64,000 bases of DNA from Niveibacterium microcysteis (GTDB lineage: Bacteria > Pseudomonadota > Gammaproteobacteria > Burkholderiales > Rhodocyclaceae): the NCBI RefSeq assembly GCF_017161445.1, contig NZ_CP071060.1, positions 62,001-126,000 of the forward strand, in the 5' to 3' direction. The notes below the pieces were generated by a model that did no database searches, was not told the origin of the DNA, and saw nothing but the letters and a program-made list of their open reading frames with translations. The translations under genes were made by a program, and so were the position numbers. This document shows positions 43,083-51,000 of this stretch, one piece after another (position 1 is the stretch's first letter; each line of letters begins with the position of its first letter).

Positions 43083-43598
43083 CTACTCAGGGAGGCCCAA
43101 CGCGCGTTTCAGTGCGCCTGGCGTTGCGGCGTAGGCAAGCGCAGTGATGCGGCCGGCTTCGATGCGCAGCACGGTGACGCTACCGCCTTCGCGGGGGAGT
43201 TCGGCGGTCAGCGTGGCATCGCGCGCCAGGCCCACCGGATAGGCGCGTTTGCGCAGCGCAGGCAGCGCAAACATGCTTGTGACCAGCGCCGGCATGGCGC
43301 TGATATCGGCGACATAGCGCAGTTGCATGGCGTCGAGGCGCTCGGCACCGATGCCGTCGAAGACCTGCATCACCAGATCGCTGGCGGCCTTGTCTGCTGC
43401 AAAGAGCAAGGTGCGTGTCGCGGGTGCGACGTCGAACGCGCGGCCGTGCTGGTCCTCAAGGCGTGGCAGTCGAAGCGTGTCGCCCACCGCGAGCGGTGCA
43501 GCGCCTGCCGGCATCGCGTGGGTCAGCAGGGCAAGAAAGAGGGCTCTTCGCAGAACTCGGCGCATGGTGGTGGTCTGGCGTACCGGATGAGGACTCAT
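43083..43598 (-). CDS. Exported protein resembling a thioredoxin-fold domain without cysteines
   Basis: 171 residues from 43598; an ATG at 43565 (160 residues) starts directly at the signal peptide and may be the true start. Seen: a signal peptide (ending MPAGAAP) and a single domain opening LAVGDTLRLPRLEDQHGRAF, which resembles the entry to AhpC/SCO/TlpA-type folds (LPxLxDQxG), then TRTLLFAADKAASDLV. No Cys is present after the signal, so it is not a redox-active thioredoxin. The gene shares strand and direction with the cytochrome c gene (68 bases apart) and may be cotranscribed. Family uncertain. Confidence 0.65.
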   Translation of the reverse strand: MSPHPVRQTTTMRRVLRRALFLALLTHAMPAGAAPLAVGDTLRLPRLEDQHGRAFDVAPATRTLLFAADKAASDLVMQVFDGIGAERLDAMQLRYVADISAMPALVTSMFALPALRKRAYPVGLARDATLTAELPREGGSVTVLRIEAGRITALAYAATPGALKRALGLPE

Positions 43599-43651
43599 AC
43601 CTTAGCAGGACGGTGGTCGTTGCCGCTCGCGTCAGCGAGCGCTGGCCGGTA

Positions 43652-44068
43652 TCAGTGCTTTGCCTCGGTCTGGGTGCCGCGGGCCCGGAGGATCGTGGCG
43701 AGGTTGCCTTCGATCCAGTCGGCCAGCGCCTGAACCCGCTGTGCGACTTCCTGGCCGAGCGGGGTGAGGGAATACTCGACATGCGGCGGCACCACCGGGT
43801 AGGCCACGCGCAGCACGAAGCCATCGCGCTCCAGCCATTGCAGCGTTTGCGCCAGCATCTTCTCGCTCACGCCGCCAATCTTTCGGCGCAGGTCGCTGAA
43901 GCGATGCGTGCCGCCCAGCAGAGCGACCAGCACCAGCACGCCCCAGCGGCTGGTGACGTGTTGCAACACTTCGCGTGAGGGGCACAGCTCGGCAAAGACG
44001 TTGCCGCGCATCAGGCGTTCCGACAAGGTTTCTGCGCTTTCGGCGGGGACGGGGTGAGCGTTGGGCAT
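43652..44068 (-). CDS. HxlR-family transcriptional regulator (QorR/YtfH-like)
   Basis: 138 residues from the ATG at 44068. Seen: a winged helix-turn-helix (about 30-115) with LCPSREVLQHVTSRWGVLVL, FSDLRRKIGGVSEKMLAQTL and YSLTPLGQEVAQRVQALADW; the Cys of LCPSR is the redox- or electrophile-sensing position of the family. It is divergent from a qorB-like gene across an 88-base gap that holds a perfect palindrome. The same pair (ytfH-ytfG) exists in E. coli. Likely represses qorB and itself. Confidence 0.9.
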   Translation of the reverse strand: MPNAHPVPAESAETLSERLMRGNVFAELCPSREVLQHVTSRWGVLVLVALLGGTHRFSDLRRKIGGVSEKMLAQTLQWLERDGFVLRVAYPVVPPHVEYSLTPLGQEVAQRVQALADWIEGNLATILRARGTQTEAKH

Positions 44069-44089
44069 GACACTAACTTTCAGGTGCGT

Positions 44090-44106
44090 ACTTACGAAAA
44101 GTAAGT
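44090..44106. promoter_or_regulatory. Perfect palindromic operator between HxlR regulator and qorB
   Basis: ACTTAC-GAAAA-GTAAGT, two 6-base arms (44090-44095 and 44101-44106) and a 5-base spacer, 22 bases from the regulator start and 51 bases from the qorB start. HxlR/QorR regulators are known to bind palindromes of this kind; assignment to this regulator is inference. Confidence 0.75.
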
Positions 44107-44156
44107 TTAGTCGATAGGCTGCGAACCACCAACCTTCCACTACAGGAGTGCGCATC

Positions 44157-45011
44157 ATGATCGTCGTTACCGGCGCTTCCGGCCAGCTCGGCCGCCTCGT
44201 CATCAATTCCCTGCTCGCCCGCAAGGTGCCCGCAGCGCAAATCGTCGCCGCCGTGCGCAACCCTGCTCGTGCGGCCGATCTCGCCGCGCTGGGCGTGCAA
44301 GTGCGTGCCGCCGACTACACCCAGCCCGCCACCCTCGACGCGGCTTTCAACGGTGCCGACCAGGTGCTGCTGGTGTCGTCGAGCGAAGTGGGCCAACGCT
44401 TTCCGCAGCACAAGAACGTCATCGACGCCGCGAAGCGCGTTGGCGTGAAGTTGCTGGCGTACACCAGCCTGCTGCACGCCGACAGCTCGCCGCTCGGGCT
44501 GCGCGATGAGCATTTCGCGACGGAGCAGTACCTGCTGGAAGTCGGCCTGCCCCACGTGGTTCTGCGCAATGGCTGGTACACCGAGAACTACCTCGCGAGC
44601 ATCCCGCCCGCCGTGCAGCATGGCGCTTACATCGGCAGCGCCGGCGAAGGCCGCATCGCGTCGGCCGCGCGAGCCGACTATGCGGACGCGGCGGCCGTTG
44701 TCCTGACCTCGCCAGATCAGGCCGGCAAGGTTTACGAACTGGCCGGCGACGAGAGCTACACGCTTGCCGAGTTCGCCGCCGAGTTGAGCCGCCAGACCGG
44801 CAAGCAGATCCCCTACATCAACATGGCTGAAGCCGAGTTCAAGGGTGCGTTGTTGGGCGCCGGCCTGCCGGAGCCGATTGCCGCCCTACTGGCCGATTCC
44901 GACACCGGCGCCTCGAAGGGCGGCCTGTTTGACGATTCGCACACCTTGAGCACCTTGATCGGTCGCCCGACGGCATCGCTCGCTGCGCTGATGCAGGCGG
45001 CGTTGAAGTAA
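44157..45011 (+). CDS. qorB: NAD(P)H-binding quinone oxidoreductase 2 family protein (QorB/YtfG-like)
   Basis: 284 residues from the ATG at 44157, which is 9 bases after AGGA; a GTG at 44148 in frame is less likely. Reduces quinones with NAD(P)H. Seen: an NmrA-like Rossmann domain with the dinucleotide motif VVTGASGQLGRLV, then VLLVSSSEVGQR, LLAYTSLLHADSSPLGLRDE, EQYLLEVGLPHVVLRNGWYTE and YELAGDESYTLAEFAAELS. The divergent HxlR regulator supports the qorB assignment. Probably induced by quinones or electrophiles. Confidence 0.9.
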   Translation: MIVVTGASGQLGRLVINSLLARKVPAAQIVAAVRNPARAADLAALGVQVRAADYTQPATLDAAFNGADQVLLVSSSEVGQRFPQHKNVIDAAKRVGVKLLAYTSLLHADSSPLGLRDEHFATEQYLLEVGLPHVVLRNGWYTENYLASIPPAVQHGAYIGSAGEGRIASAARADYADAAAVVLTSPDQAGKVYELAGDESYTLAEFAAELSRQTGKQIPYINMAEAEFKGALLGAGLPEPIAALLADSDTGASKGGLFDDSHTLSTLIGRPTASLAALMQAALK

Positions 45012-45065
45012 GCCGCGTCCAGCACGATGGTCGGCCCCGGGCGTTGCCCGTGGCCGATGAAAAGA

Positions 45066-45093
45066 AGGGGCTGCATGTGCAGCCCCTTTCCTT
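45066..45093. terminator. Bidirectional intrinsic terminator between qorB and deaD
   Basis: Seen: an 11-bp perfect stem (45066-45076 with 45079-45089), a 2-4-base loop, TTTCCTT after it on plus and an A-rich run before it that serves the minus strand. Confidence 0.85.
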
Positions 45094-45098
45094 ATCGA

Positions 45099-47228
45099 TC
45101 AGCGATCGTTCTTGCGGCCCTTGGGCGGGCCCCAGGGTTTCTTGTCACCCGCGTAAGCGGGCTTGGGGGGGCGGTCGCCGAAGGGGCGCGGGGCCCGGTC
45201 GCCTTGAGGACGTGGCGGTCGGTCGCCCCAAGGACGATCACCCTGCGGGCGGTCACTCGCGGGCCGGTCGGTCTGTGGCCGGTCACCCCACGAACGTTCG
45301 CCCTGCGGCCTGTCGCCCTGTGGTCGGTCTGAACGCGGACGCTCGCTGAAACTGCGCTCACCTTGCGGCCGATCGCCGTAGGGGCGCTCGCCTTGTGGGC
45401 GCGGGCGCGGCGGGCGGTCGTCGGCCCAGCGGCCCTGTGGCTTGCGGTCTTCAAAGCGCCCGCGATCACCTTCGCGTTGCTTGCCGCGGTCACCCCAGCC
45501 GCCGCCGCTGCGCTCATCACGGAAATCGCGGCGCGGCGGGCGGCGCTCCATGCCTTCGGCTTCCCCTTCTTCGAGCGGTCGGATCGCCAGTGCCTGGCGA
45601 CGCACGCGGATCGCGCCGATCTGCGCCAATACGTCGGCGGGCAGGTCGCGCGGCAGTTCCACCGTCGAGAAGTCCGGGAACAGGTTGATCTGGCCGATGT
45701 AGCGGCCTTCGATGCCGCCTTCGTTGGCGATTGCGCCGACGATCTCCTTCGGCATCACGCCGTCGTTGCGGCCCACGTTGATGCGGTAGCGCGCCAGTGC
45801 GCCGGCCGAGAACTCGCGGCGCTTGGCGAGGATCTCTTCGCGGTTCTCGCGTACCGGGCGTTCGCGTTCCGGCCTTGCAGCGGGTTCATCCGGCCATTCG
45901 GCGGGGTCGAGCTTGAGCGGGCGCTCGCGTTGCGCGATCCAGGCCAGCGCAGCGGCGATTTCGTGCGCGGTGAGGTCCTGATCGTCTTCCATCTGGCTCA
46001 CCAGCTCGACGAAGTATTCCAGCGATTCGTTCTCGATCACCTCGGTGATCTGCTGCTTGAACTGCTCGGCGCGCTTGATCTCCACTTCGCTGCGCGTCGG
46101 CAGGCGCAGCGGTTCGATCGTCGCGCGGGTGACGCGCTCGATCGTCTTCAGCATGCGGAACTCGCGCGGGCTGACGAAGAGGATCGCGTTGCCGGTGCGC
46201 CCCGCACGGCCGGTGCGGCCGATGCGGTGCACATAGGCCTCGGTGTCGTAGGGGATGTCGTAGTTGATGACGTGGGTGACGCGCGGCACATCGATACCGC
46301 GCGCCGCCACGTCGGTCGCGACGACGATGTCGAGCTGGCCGTTCTTCAGCTGCTCGATCACGCGTTCGCGCAGGCCCTGCGTCATGTCGCCGTTCAGCGC
46401 CGCGGCGGCGATGCCGCGTGCTTCGAGCTTCTGCGCCAGCTCTTCGGTGGCGATCTTGGTCCGCACGAACACGATCGCGGCGTCGAAGTCCTCTTCCACT
46501 TCGAGGATGCGCGTGAGGGCATCGAGCTTGTCCATGCCGCGCACGGTCCAGTAACGCTGGCGGATCGCCTCGACGGTGCTGGTCGCGGCGCGGATCTTCA
46601 CCTCGCGCGGTTCGCGCAGGTAGGTGCGCGCGACACGCCGGATCGGCTCCGGCATGGTCGCCGAGAACAGCGCGGTCTGCCGCTCGGGCGGCGTGTGCTG
46701 GAGGATCCATTCAACATCGTCGATGAAGCCCATGCGCAGCATCTCGTCGGCTTCGTCGAGCACCATCACGCGCAGCGCATCGAGCTCGAGGCTCTTGCGC
46801 TCGAGGTGGTCCATCACCCGGCCCGGCGTGCCGACGATCACCTGCGGCCCGCGCGACAGCGCCCGCAGCTGCACCACCATGCTCTGGCCGCCGTAGATCG
46901 GCAGCACATGGAAGCCGGGCAGGTGGTGTGCGTACTTCTGCAGGGCCTCGGCAACCTGGATCGCGAGTTCGCGTGTTGGCGTGAGCACCAGTGCTTGCGG
47001 GCGGCGCTCGGCGATGTCGATGCGCGAGAGCAGTGGCAGCGCGAACGCCGCCGTCTTGCCGGTACCGGTCTGCGCTTCGCCGATGATGTCATTGCCTTCC
47101 AGCAGCAGCGGGATGCAGGCGGCCTGAATTGGCGAGGGGGTTTCGTAGCCCACGTCCGCCAGCGCGCGCAGCAGCGCTTCGGGCAGGCCGAGCTCGGCGA
47201 AGGTGGTCGGGGTGTCGGGTGTAGTCAT
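45099..47228 (-). CDS. deaD: DEAD-box ATP-dependent RNA helicase (DeaD/CsdA-type)
   Basis: 709 residues from the ATG at 47228. Unwinds RNA duplexes in ribosome assembly, cold adaptation and decay. Seen: Q motif (TPSPIQAACIP), AQTGTGKT, PTRELAIQ, GTPGR, LDEADEML, SATMP, the helicase C domain (IVFVRTK, VATDVAARGIDVPRV, YVHRIGRTGRAG), and a DbpA-type RNA-binding domain (about 480-560, RYRINVGRNDGVMPKEIVGA). The C-terminal 150 residues are a repeating DRPQGDR/GERP low-complexity tail rich in Arg, Pro, Gly and Asp. Its DNA (45120-45480) is repetitive for that reason. Cold regulation is likely by family but not visible. Confidence 0.95.
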   Translation of the reverse strand: MTTPDTPTTFAELGLPEALLRALADVGYETPSPIQAACIPLLLEGNDIIGEAQTGTGKTAAFALPLLSRIDIAERRPQALVLTPTRELAIQVAEALQKYAHHLPGFHVLPIYGGQSMVVQLRALSRGPQVIVGTPGRVMDHLERKSLELDALRVMVLDEADEMLRMGFIDDVEWILQHTPPERQTALFSATMPEPIRRVARTYLREPREVKIRAATSTVEAIRQRYWTVRGMDKLDALTRILEVEEDFDAAIVFVRTKIATEELAQKLEARGIAAAALNGDMTQGLRERVIEQLKNGQLDIVVATDVAARGIDVPRVTHVINYDIPYDTEAYVHRIGRTGRAGRTGNAILFVSPREFRMLKTIERVTRATIEPLRLPTRSEVEIKRAEQFKQQITEVIENESLEYFVELVSQMEDDQDLTAHEIAAALAWIAQRERPLKLDPAEWPDEPAARPERERPVRENREEILAKRREFSAGALARYRINVGRNDGVMPKEIVGAIANEGGIEGRYIGQINLFPDFSTVELPRDLPADVLAQIGAIRVRRQALAIRPLEEGEAEGMERRPPRRDFRDERSGGGWGDRGKQREGDRGRFEDRKPQGRWADDRPPRPRPQGERPYGDRPQGERSFSERPRSDRPQGDRPQGERSWGDRPQTDRPASDRPQGDRPWGDRPPRPQGDRAPRPFGDRPPKPAYAGDKKPWGPPKGRKNDR

Positions 47229-47337
47229 GGCGGGGGCCCTGCGAGGACGGCCCGAAAACACGGGCCAACCCTGAAGTATCGCCGACGCGGCGCCGTTTGC
47301 CGAATATCTGCAGGGGGCAGATGCCCCGCGTGGCGGC

Positions 47338-48474
47338 TCAATCGTCGCTGTCGCTCTCGCGCGGTGGCGTCCAGCGCTCGGCGAGATGGCGCGACTGGTA
47401 GTCCAGTTCGGGGAACAACGCGGCCTCGGTGATGCCGATCAGCGCCAGTTCGCGCCGCATGGCGGCACGCTTGGCGCACGGGATCCGCAGCCACTTGAGG
47501 ATGCGCGTCCGGCTCAGCGCGGCATCGATGTCGAGCAGATCGACTGGTGCACCGATCGCGCTTGGCGACAGGGTCTTGCCCGCCCAGGCCGAGGTGTCGG
47601 CAACGTAGCGGCCGCCGTGCAAGGTGAAGGTGCCAGCCTGGTTCCGGATGCGTGGGTTGGCCCGCGGCGGGAACACGGCCACCGGCATCGATAGCCGCAG
47701 CGCGAGGCGCTCCGCACTGGCCCAGTTGGTGTCGTCGAACAGTTTGACGGGCCTGATGCCGCGCGGCGTGTTCAGTGGCACTGCACGCAGGTCCACCGTT
47801 TGCGCCTCGCTGGCGATCTGCGATACCGGGATCGGCGTGTCGCCGATCGCGCTGAGGAGCCGCGCGTGGCGATAGTGCTCGCCGTCGATGTCGGGAGCTT
47901 GCAGGCTGCGGGCGACACAGTCGCGCCATTCGTCGCGATTGCGTACGCGGCACAGTGCGGCACGGGCTACGACGTCGGCGTCGTGGGCGTACAGCAGCTC
48001 GGCGCTGCGGCGCGTGGCGGAGCTGTAGTAGTTGAGGCGCCTCGCGTTGAGGATCCAAATCGCGGCGTCTTCGCCGCAGTCGTCCAGGTGCGGCTCGCGC
48101 ACCGCGAAGAACAGCGCGACCAGCAGGTTCTCGGTCCAGTCGAGCAGCCGGGTTGGCGCGAGGTAGTGCTGCATCGTGACCAGCGCGGCGAAGTCCGGCG
48201 TGCCGGCCGGCGCTGCATCCGGGTTCAGTGCGCGAAAGTGGCGCGTCAGTGAAACCTCATCCATCGGCGCGCGCCCTGGTGCCGGCCGCAGCAGGCTTGG
48301 CACGAGCCGGTAGCTGGCGCGTTCATGGCCGCGAAACCACAGCCCGAAGCGCGCATCGCCGCGGCGTGCGCTGGCTTCCGGGGCGAGCGCGTCGAGCAGC
48401 TTGCCGCGGGTCAGCGCGTCGATCGCCTGCGCGACGCTTTCGATGGTCTTGGATTCGGCAGGAATCTCGCGCAT
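47338..48474 (-). CDS. FRG-domain protein
   Basis: 378 residues. Seen: the FRG domain (about 40-215) with LWFRGHERASYRLVPSLLR, TMQHYLAPTRLLDWTENLLV and the surrounding helices; then a C-terminal part (about 220-378) with no domain I recognise. FRG domains (named for the F/W-R-G motif) are of unknown biochemical function and appear in phage, restriction-system and toxin-like contexts as well as alone. No signal peptide, so cytoplasmic. It lies 110 bases upstream of deaD on the same strand, after the OPT terminator, with its own short promoter gap (48475-48524). Confidence 0.85.
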   Translation of the reverse strand: MREIPAESKTIESVAQAIDALTRGKLLDALAPEASARRGDARFGLWFRGHERASYRLVPSLLRPAPGRAPMDEVSLTRHFRALNPDAAPAGTPDFAALVTMQHYLAPTRLLDWTENLLVALFFAVREPHLDDCGEDAAIWILNARRLNYYSSATRRSAELLYAHDADVVARAALCRVRNRDEWRDCVARSLQAPDIDGEHYRHARLLSAIGDTPIPVSQIASEAQTVDLRAVPLNTPRGIRPVKLFDDTNWASAERLALRLSMPVAVFPPRANPRIRNQAGTFTLHGGRYVADTSAWAGKTLSPSAIGAPVDLLDIDAALSRTRILKWLRIPCAKRAAMRRELALIGITEAALFPELDYQSRHLAERWTPPRESDSDD

Positions 48475-48524
48475 GGGGCAGGCTCGCTTCGCGTGGGGGC
48501 TCAGATTCTACGGTGCGCAAAAAC

Positions 48525-48557
48525 AAAAACGGCGTGCCGGATGCGCACGCCGTTTTT
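48525..48557 (-). terminator. Intrinsic terminator after the OPT transporter
   Basis: Seen: a 12-bp perfect stem (48525-48536 with 48546-48557) and a 9-base loop. The A-run inside the left arm gives the T-run for minus-strand transcripts, ending the OPT gene before the FRG gene; it could also work on plus. Confidence 0.85.
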
Positions 48558-48577
48558 CAGTTGCCGTGAGGGGACGA

Positions 48578-50566
48578 TCAGATCAGCACATTCACGATCG
48601 CGTTGCCGATACCGAGCAGCGCGGCGCCCGAAATCAGGCCGGCGCAGATCGGTTCAAGGCCGTCGACCCAGATCGCGTGGCCACGGGTGCCGGGCTTGCC
48701 TTCGTTGCGGCGGCTCATGACCCAGAACAGCAGCGCACCGACGAACATCGTCAGCGATGCGTCCGGCGGCAGCACGACGCCAAGGCCGATCGACACCGCA
48801 GACAGCGGGAAGCGGCCCTTCGTGACGATCTTCGCCACTTCGATCGCGATTGCGGCGACACAGGCGAGCACCATCGCGATGACGGCGGAGGTCGGCAGCG
48901 AGGCCACGCCCTTGGCGATGATCTCGGCGACGCCCTTCCACTGCAGCGCAGCCGGGAAGGCGAAGGCGTCCGAGACGATGGTGGTGGTCGAGCGCACGCC
49001 TTCGGCGTTCTTCGGCAGGAAGAGCAGGAAGAACAGCGGTGCGCAGGCGAGCGCGCCGGAGAAGATGCCGATCACATGGCCGATCGCCTGCTGGCGCGGC
49101 TTGGCGCCGAGCATGTAGCCCGGCTTGATGTCGGAGAGCAGGTTCGCCGCGTTGGCCGAGATCTCGGCCGTCATGCCGGCCGGCAGCAGGTTGCTGGCCG
49201 GGTTGCTGCGATCGAGCGCGCCGATCGAGAACTGCGTGATCTTCGCCATCGCGCCGAGCGGGATCCACGAGGTCAGCGCCATCGAATTGGTGCCGATGAT
49301 GGTCAGCACGAAGATCAGCGGCAGCGAGACCACGCTCAGCAGCCAGGGCACGCCGAAGAACTCGTGCGTGACCCAGGCACCGAGCACGCTGAACAGCGGC
49401 ACACCGACGTAGGACACCCACAGCGGCAGCTCGATGTCCTTGAGGATGTCCGGGCCGTTGCTGACCGCCTTGTTGCGGCCGCTCATCGACTTCCAGGCGC
49501 TCTTGAAGATCTCCGGGCGGCCGACGAGGCTGACAAGCGACCCGGTCACCATCATCGCGACACCCCACCACAGCGACCACTGGTTGACGATCTCGCCGCG
49601 GTTGATCGGGATCGGCGTGCCGTCGGCCGCCACGCGCGGCACGATGTCGCCGAGCTGGATCACGATCGGCGCGAGCACCGCGAAGTTGATGAAGCCGCCG
49701 AGCAGCACGCTGCTCGCGACCGCGATGCCCATCAGGCCACCCACGCCGATCAGCGAGGCGTCCAGCGTCGCGCGCCAACCGAGCTGGCGGATATCGGTAC
49801 CGAGGATCTTCGGGATCCACAGGTGATAGGCGGTCGCGAGGTTGTAGTAGTAGGCGTCGAGCCGCTCATGGAAGGTCCAGGGCTCGGTCATGCCGGCCCA
49901 CTTGTCCATCTGCAGCAGCTTGAACTGGATCAGCTTCATCCAGCCGTCCGACACGATCATCTGGTAGAGGCCGGTGACCCCTGCCACCACCGCCAGCAGC
50001 CGCGCCTTGAAGATGCCGACCGCGGCATCGCTGGTGTAGAGCGAATCGAGCACCACGCCGCAGGCGCGCCCCTCGGGGAAGGGCATCTGCTGGTCGTTGA
50101 CGAAGTAGCGCTTGAGCGGGAAGGCGATCAGCACGCCAAGGATCGCGACGATCACCTGCCACACGACGATCTGCCACGCCGGAATGATCTTGTCGGTGAT
50201 CAGCATGTAGGCCACCAGGCTCGCCGTGAGCGGCGTGGTCATGTAGCCCGCTGCGGTGGCGATCGACTGGGTGCAGTTGTTTTCCAGGATCGTCATGTCG
50301 CGCGTGATGCCCGCCTTGGAGAGCGAACGGAACAGCGCAAACGAGAGGATGACTGAGGTGAGTCCGACGCCCAGGCCAAGACCTGTTTTCGCGCCGATGT
50401 AGAGCATGGTGGCGGAGAGGATGCCGCCGAGCAGGAAACCGGTGAGTGCGGATCGGATCGTGAGCTGGGCCATGTCGCCCCGATACACGTTCTTGAACCA
50501 CCATTCGTCTTTTTGTGCCCGCGTCCAGGTGCGGGTCTGTTCATCGGTCAGATGTATCAGGGCCAT
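48578..50566 (-). CDS. OPT-family oligopeptide transporter
   Basis: 662 residues, about 14-16 predicted membrane helices. The family moves oligopeptides or metal-chelate complexes with protons. Seen: SALTGFLLGGILSATMLYIG, LGLGVGLTSVILSFALFRSL, NNCTQSIATAAGYMTTPLTA and PGTRGHAIWVDGLEPICAGL, all consistent with OPT. ATG at 50566; the ribosome site is weak. A two-tier stem-loop 33 bases upstream may belong to the leader. Divergent from the WS/DGAT gene. Substrate unknown. Confidence 0.92.
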   Translation of the reverse strand: MALIHLTDEQTRTWTRAQKDEWWFKNVYRGDMAQLTIRSALTGFLLGGILSATMLYIGAKTGLGLGVGLTSVILSFALFRSLSKAGITRDMTILENNCTQSIATAAGYMTTPLTASLVAYMLITDKIIPAWQIVVWQVIVAILGVLIAFPLKRYFVNDQQMPFPEGRACGVVLDSLYTSDAAVGIFKARLLAVVAGVTGLYQMIVSDGWMKLIQFKLLQMDKWAGMTEPWTFHERLDAYYYNLATAYHLWIPKILGTDIRQLGWRATLDASLIGVGGLMGIAVASSVLLGGFINFAVLAPIVIQLGDIVPRVAADGTPIPINRGEIVNQWSLWWGVAMMVTGSLVSLVGRPEIFKSAWKSMSGRNKAVSNGPDILKDIELPLWVSYVGVPLFSVLGAWVTHEFFGVPWLLSVVSLPLIFVLTIIGTNSMALTSWIPLGAMAKITQFSIGALDRSNPASNLLPAGMTAEISANAANLLSDIKPGYMLGAKPRQQAIGHVIGIFSGALACAPLFFLLFLPKNAEGVRSTTTIVSDAFAFPAALQWKGVAEIIAKGVASLPTSAVIAMVLACVAAIAIEVAKIVTKGRFPLSAVSIGLGVVLPPDASLTMFVGALLFWVMSRRNEGKPGTRGHAIWVDGLEPICAGLISGAALLGIGNAIVNVLI

Positions 50567-51000
50567 GTGCTGTTTGAGCCAGTTGGTTGAAGGGCCTTAC
50601 CCCGCAACAGCCGGCGCCCGGGTAGGGCGCCCGTTGCCGGGGCGCGCGCATTGTGACAGAGGCGTGACCGCGGAAGATAGGGCCGCCCGCAGCACGCTTG
50701 CGCCGGCACAAACCGGCCGCTGATCCGCCGCGTTGGCCAGCGGGCGGCGCGGCGTGCCGCTCCGCGAGCGCTGGCGTTGGTTTTCGTCTGCGCGCAATGG
50801 TCATGACCAGATCAAAGCGCAGGCCCGACGCTGCGGCTCAACGCTGGCGGATAGACAGCGTGGACGCGCAAGGCCGGGATCGCGTGATCCACGGTGAGCC
50901 AGTGACGGTGCAGGTGGACCGAGCGGGCGCGCATGCGGCGCCGGAATCGACTACGCTGGGCGGGCGGCCACCCATGGCTGCCCTATCGAAAGGTCGATTC
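50567..51000. other. 434-base divergent intergenic region between OPT and WS/DGAT genes
   Basis: Holds the presumed promoters of both genes and a large stem-loop (50600-50642). Plus-strand codons from 50698 stay open into the WS/DGAT frame, but the residues before the WS/DGAT start are not family-like. No other gene seen. Confidence 0.7.
50600..50642. promoter_or_regulatory. Two-tier stem-loop upstream of the OPT gene
   Basis: Outer stem of 9 bp (50600-50608 with 50633-50642, one bulged C) and inner stem of 7 bp (50613-50619 with 50625-50631), a 5-base loop, and a small internal loop. It begins 34 bases from the OPT start. There is no T-run, so it is not an ordinary terminator. It may be an RNA leader structure or a DNA site; role unknown. 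Confidence 0.55.

Noticed and set aside
45120..45480. Repetitive DNA that could look like a repeat array
   Set aside because: Repeats are in frame and code for the helicase tail; unit lengths vary and there are no spacers, so not CRISPR.
45363..47432. 689-codon plus frame opposite deaD
   Set aside because: DEAD-box motifs are all on minus; this frame has no motif and is an effect of high GC.
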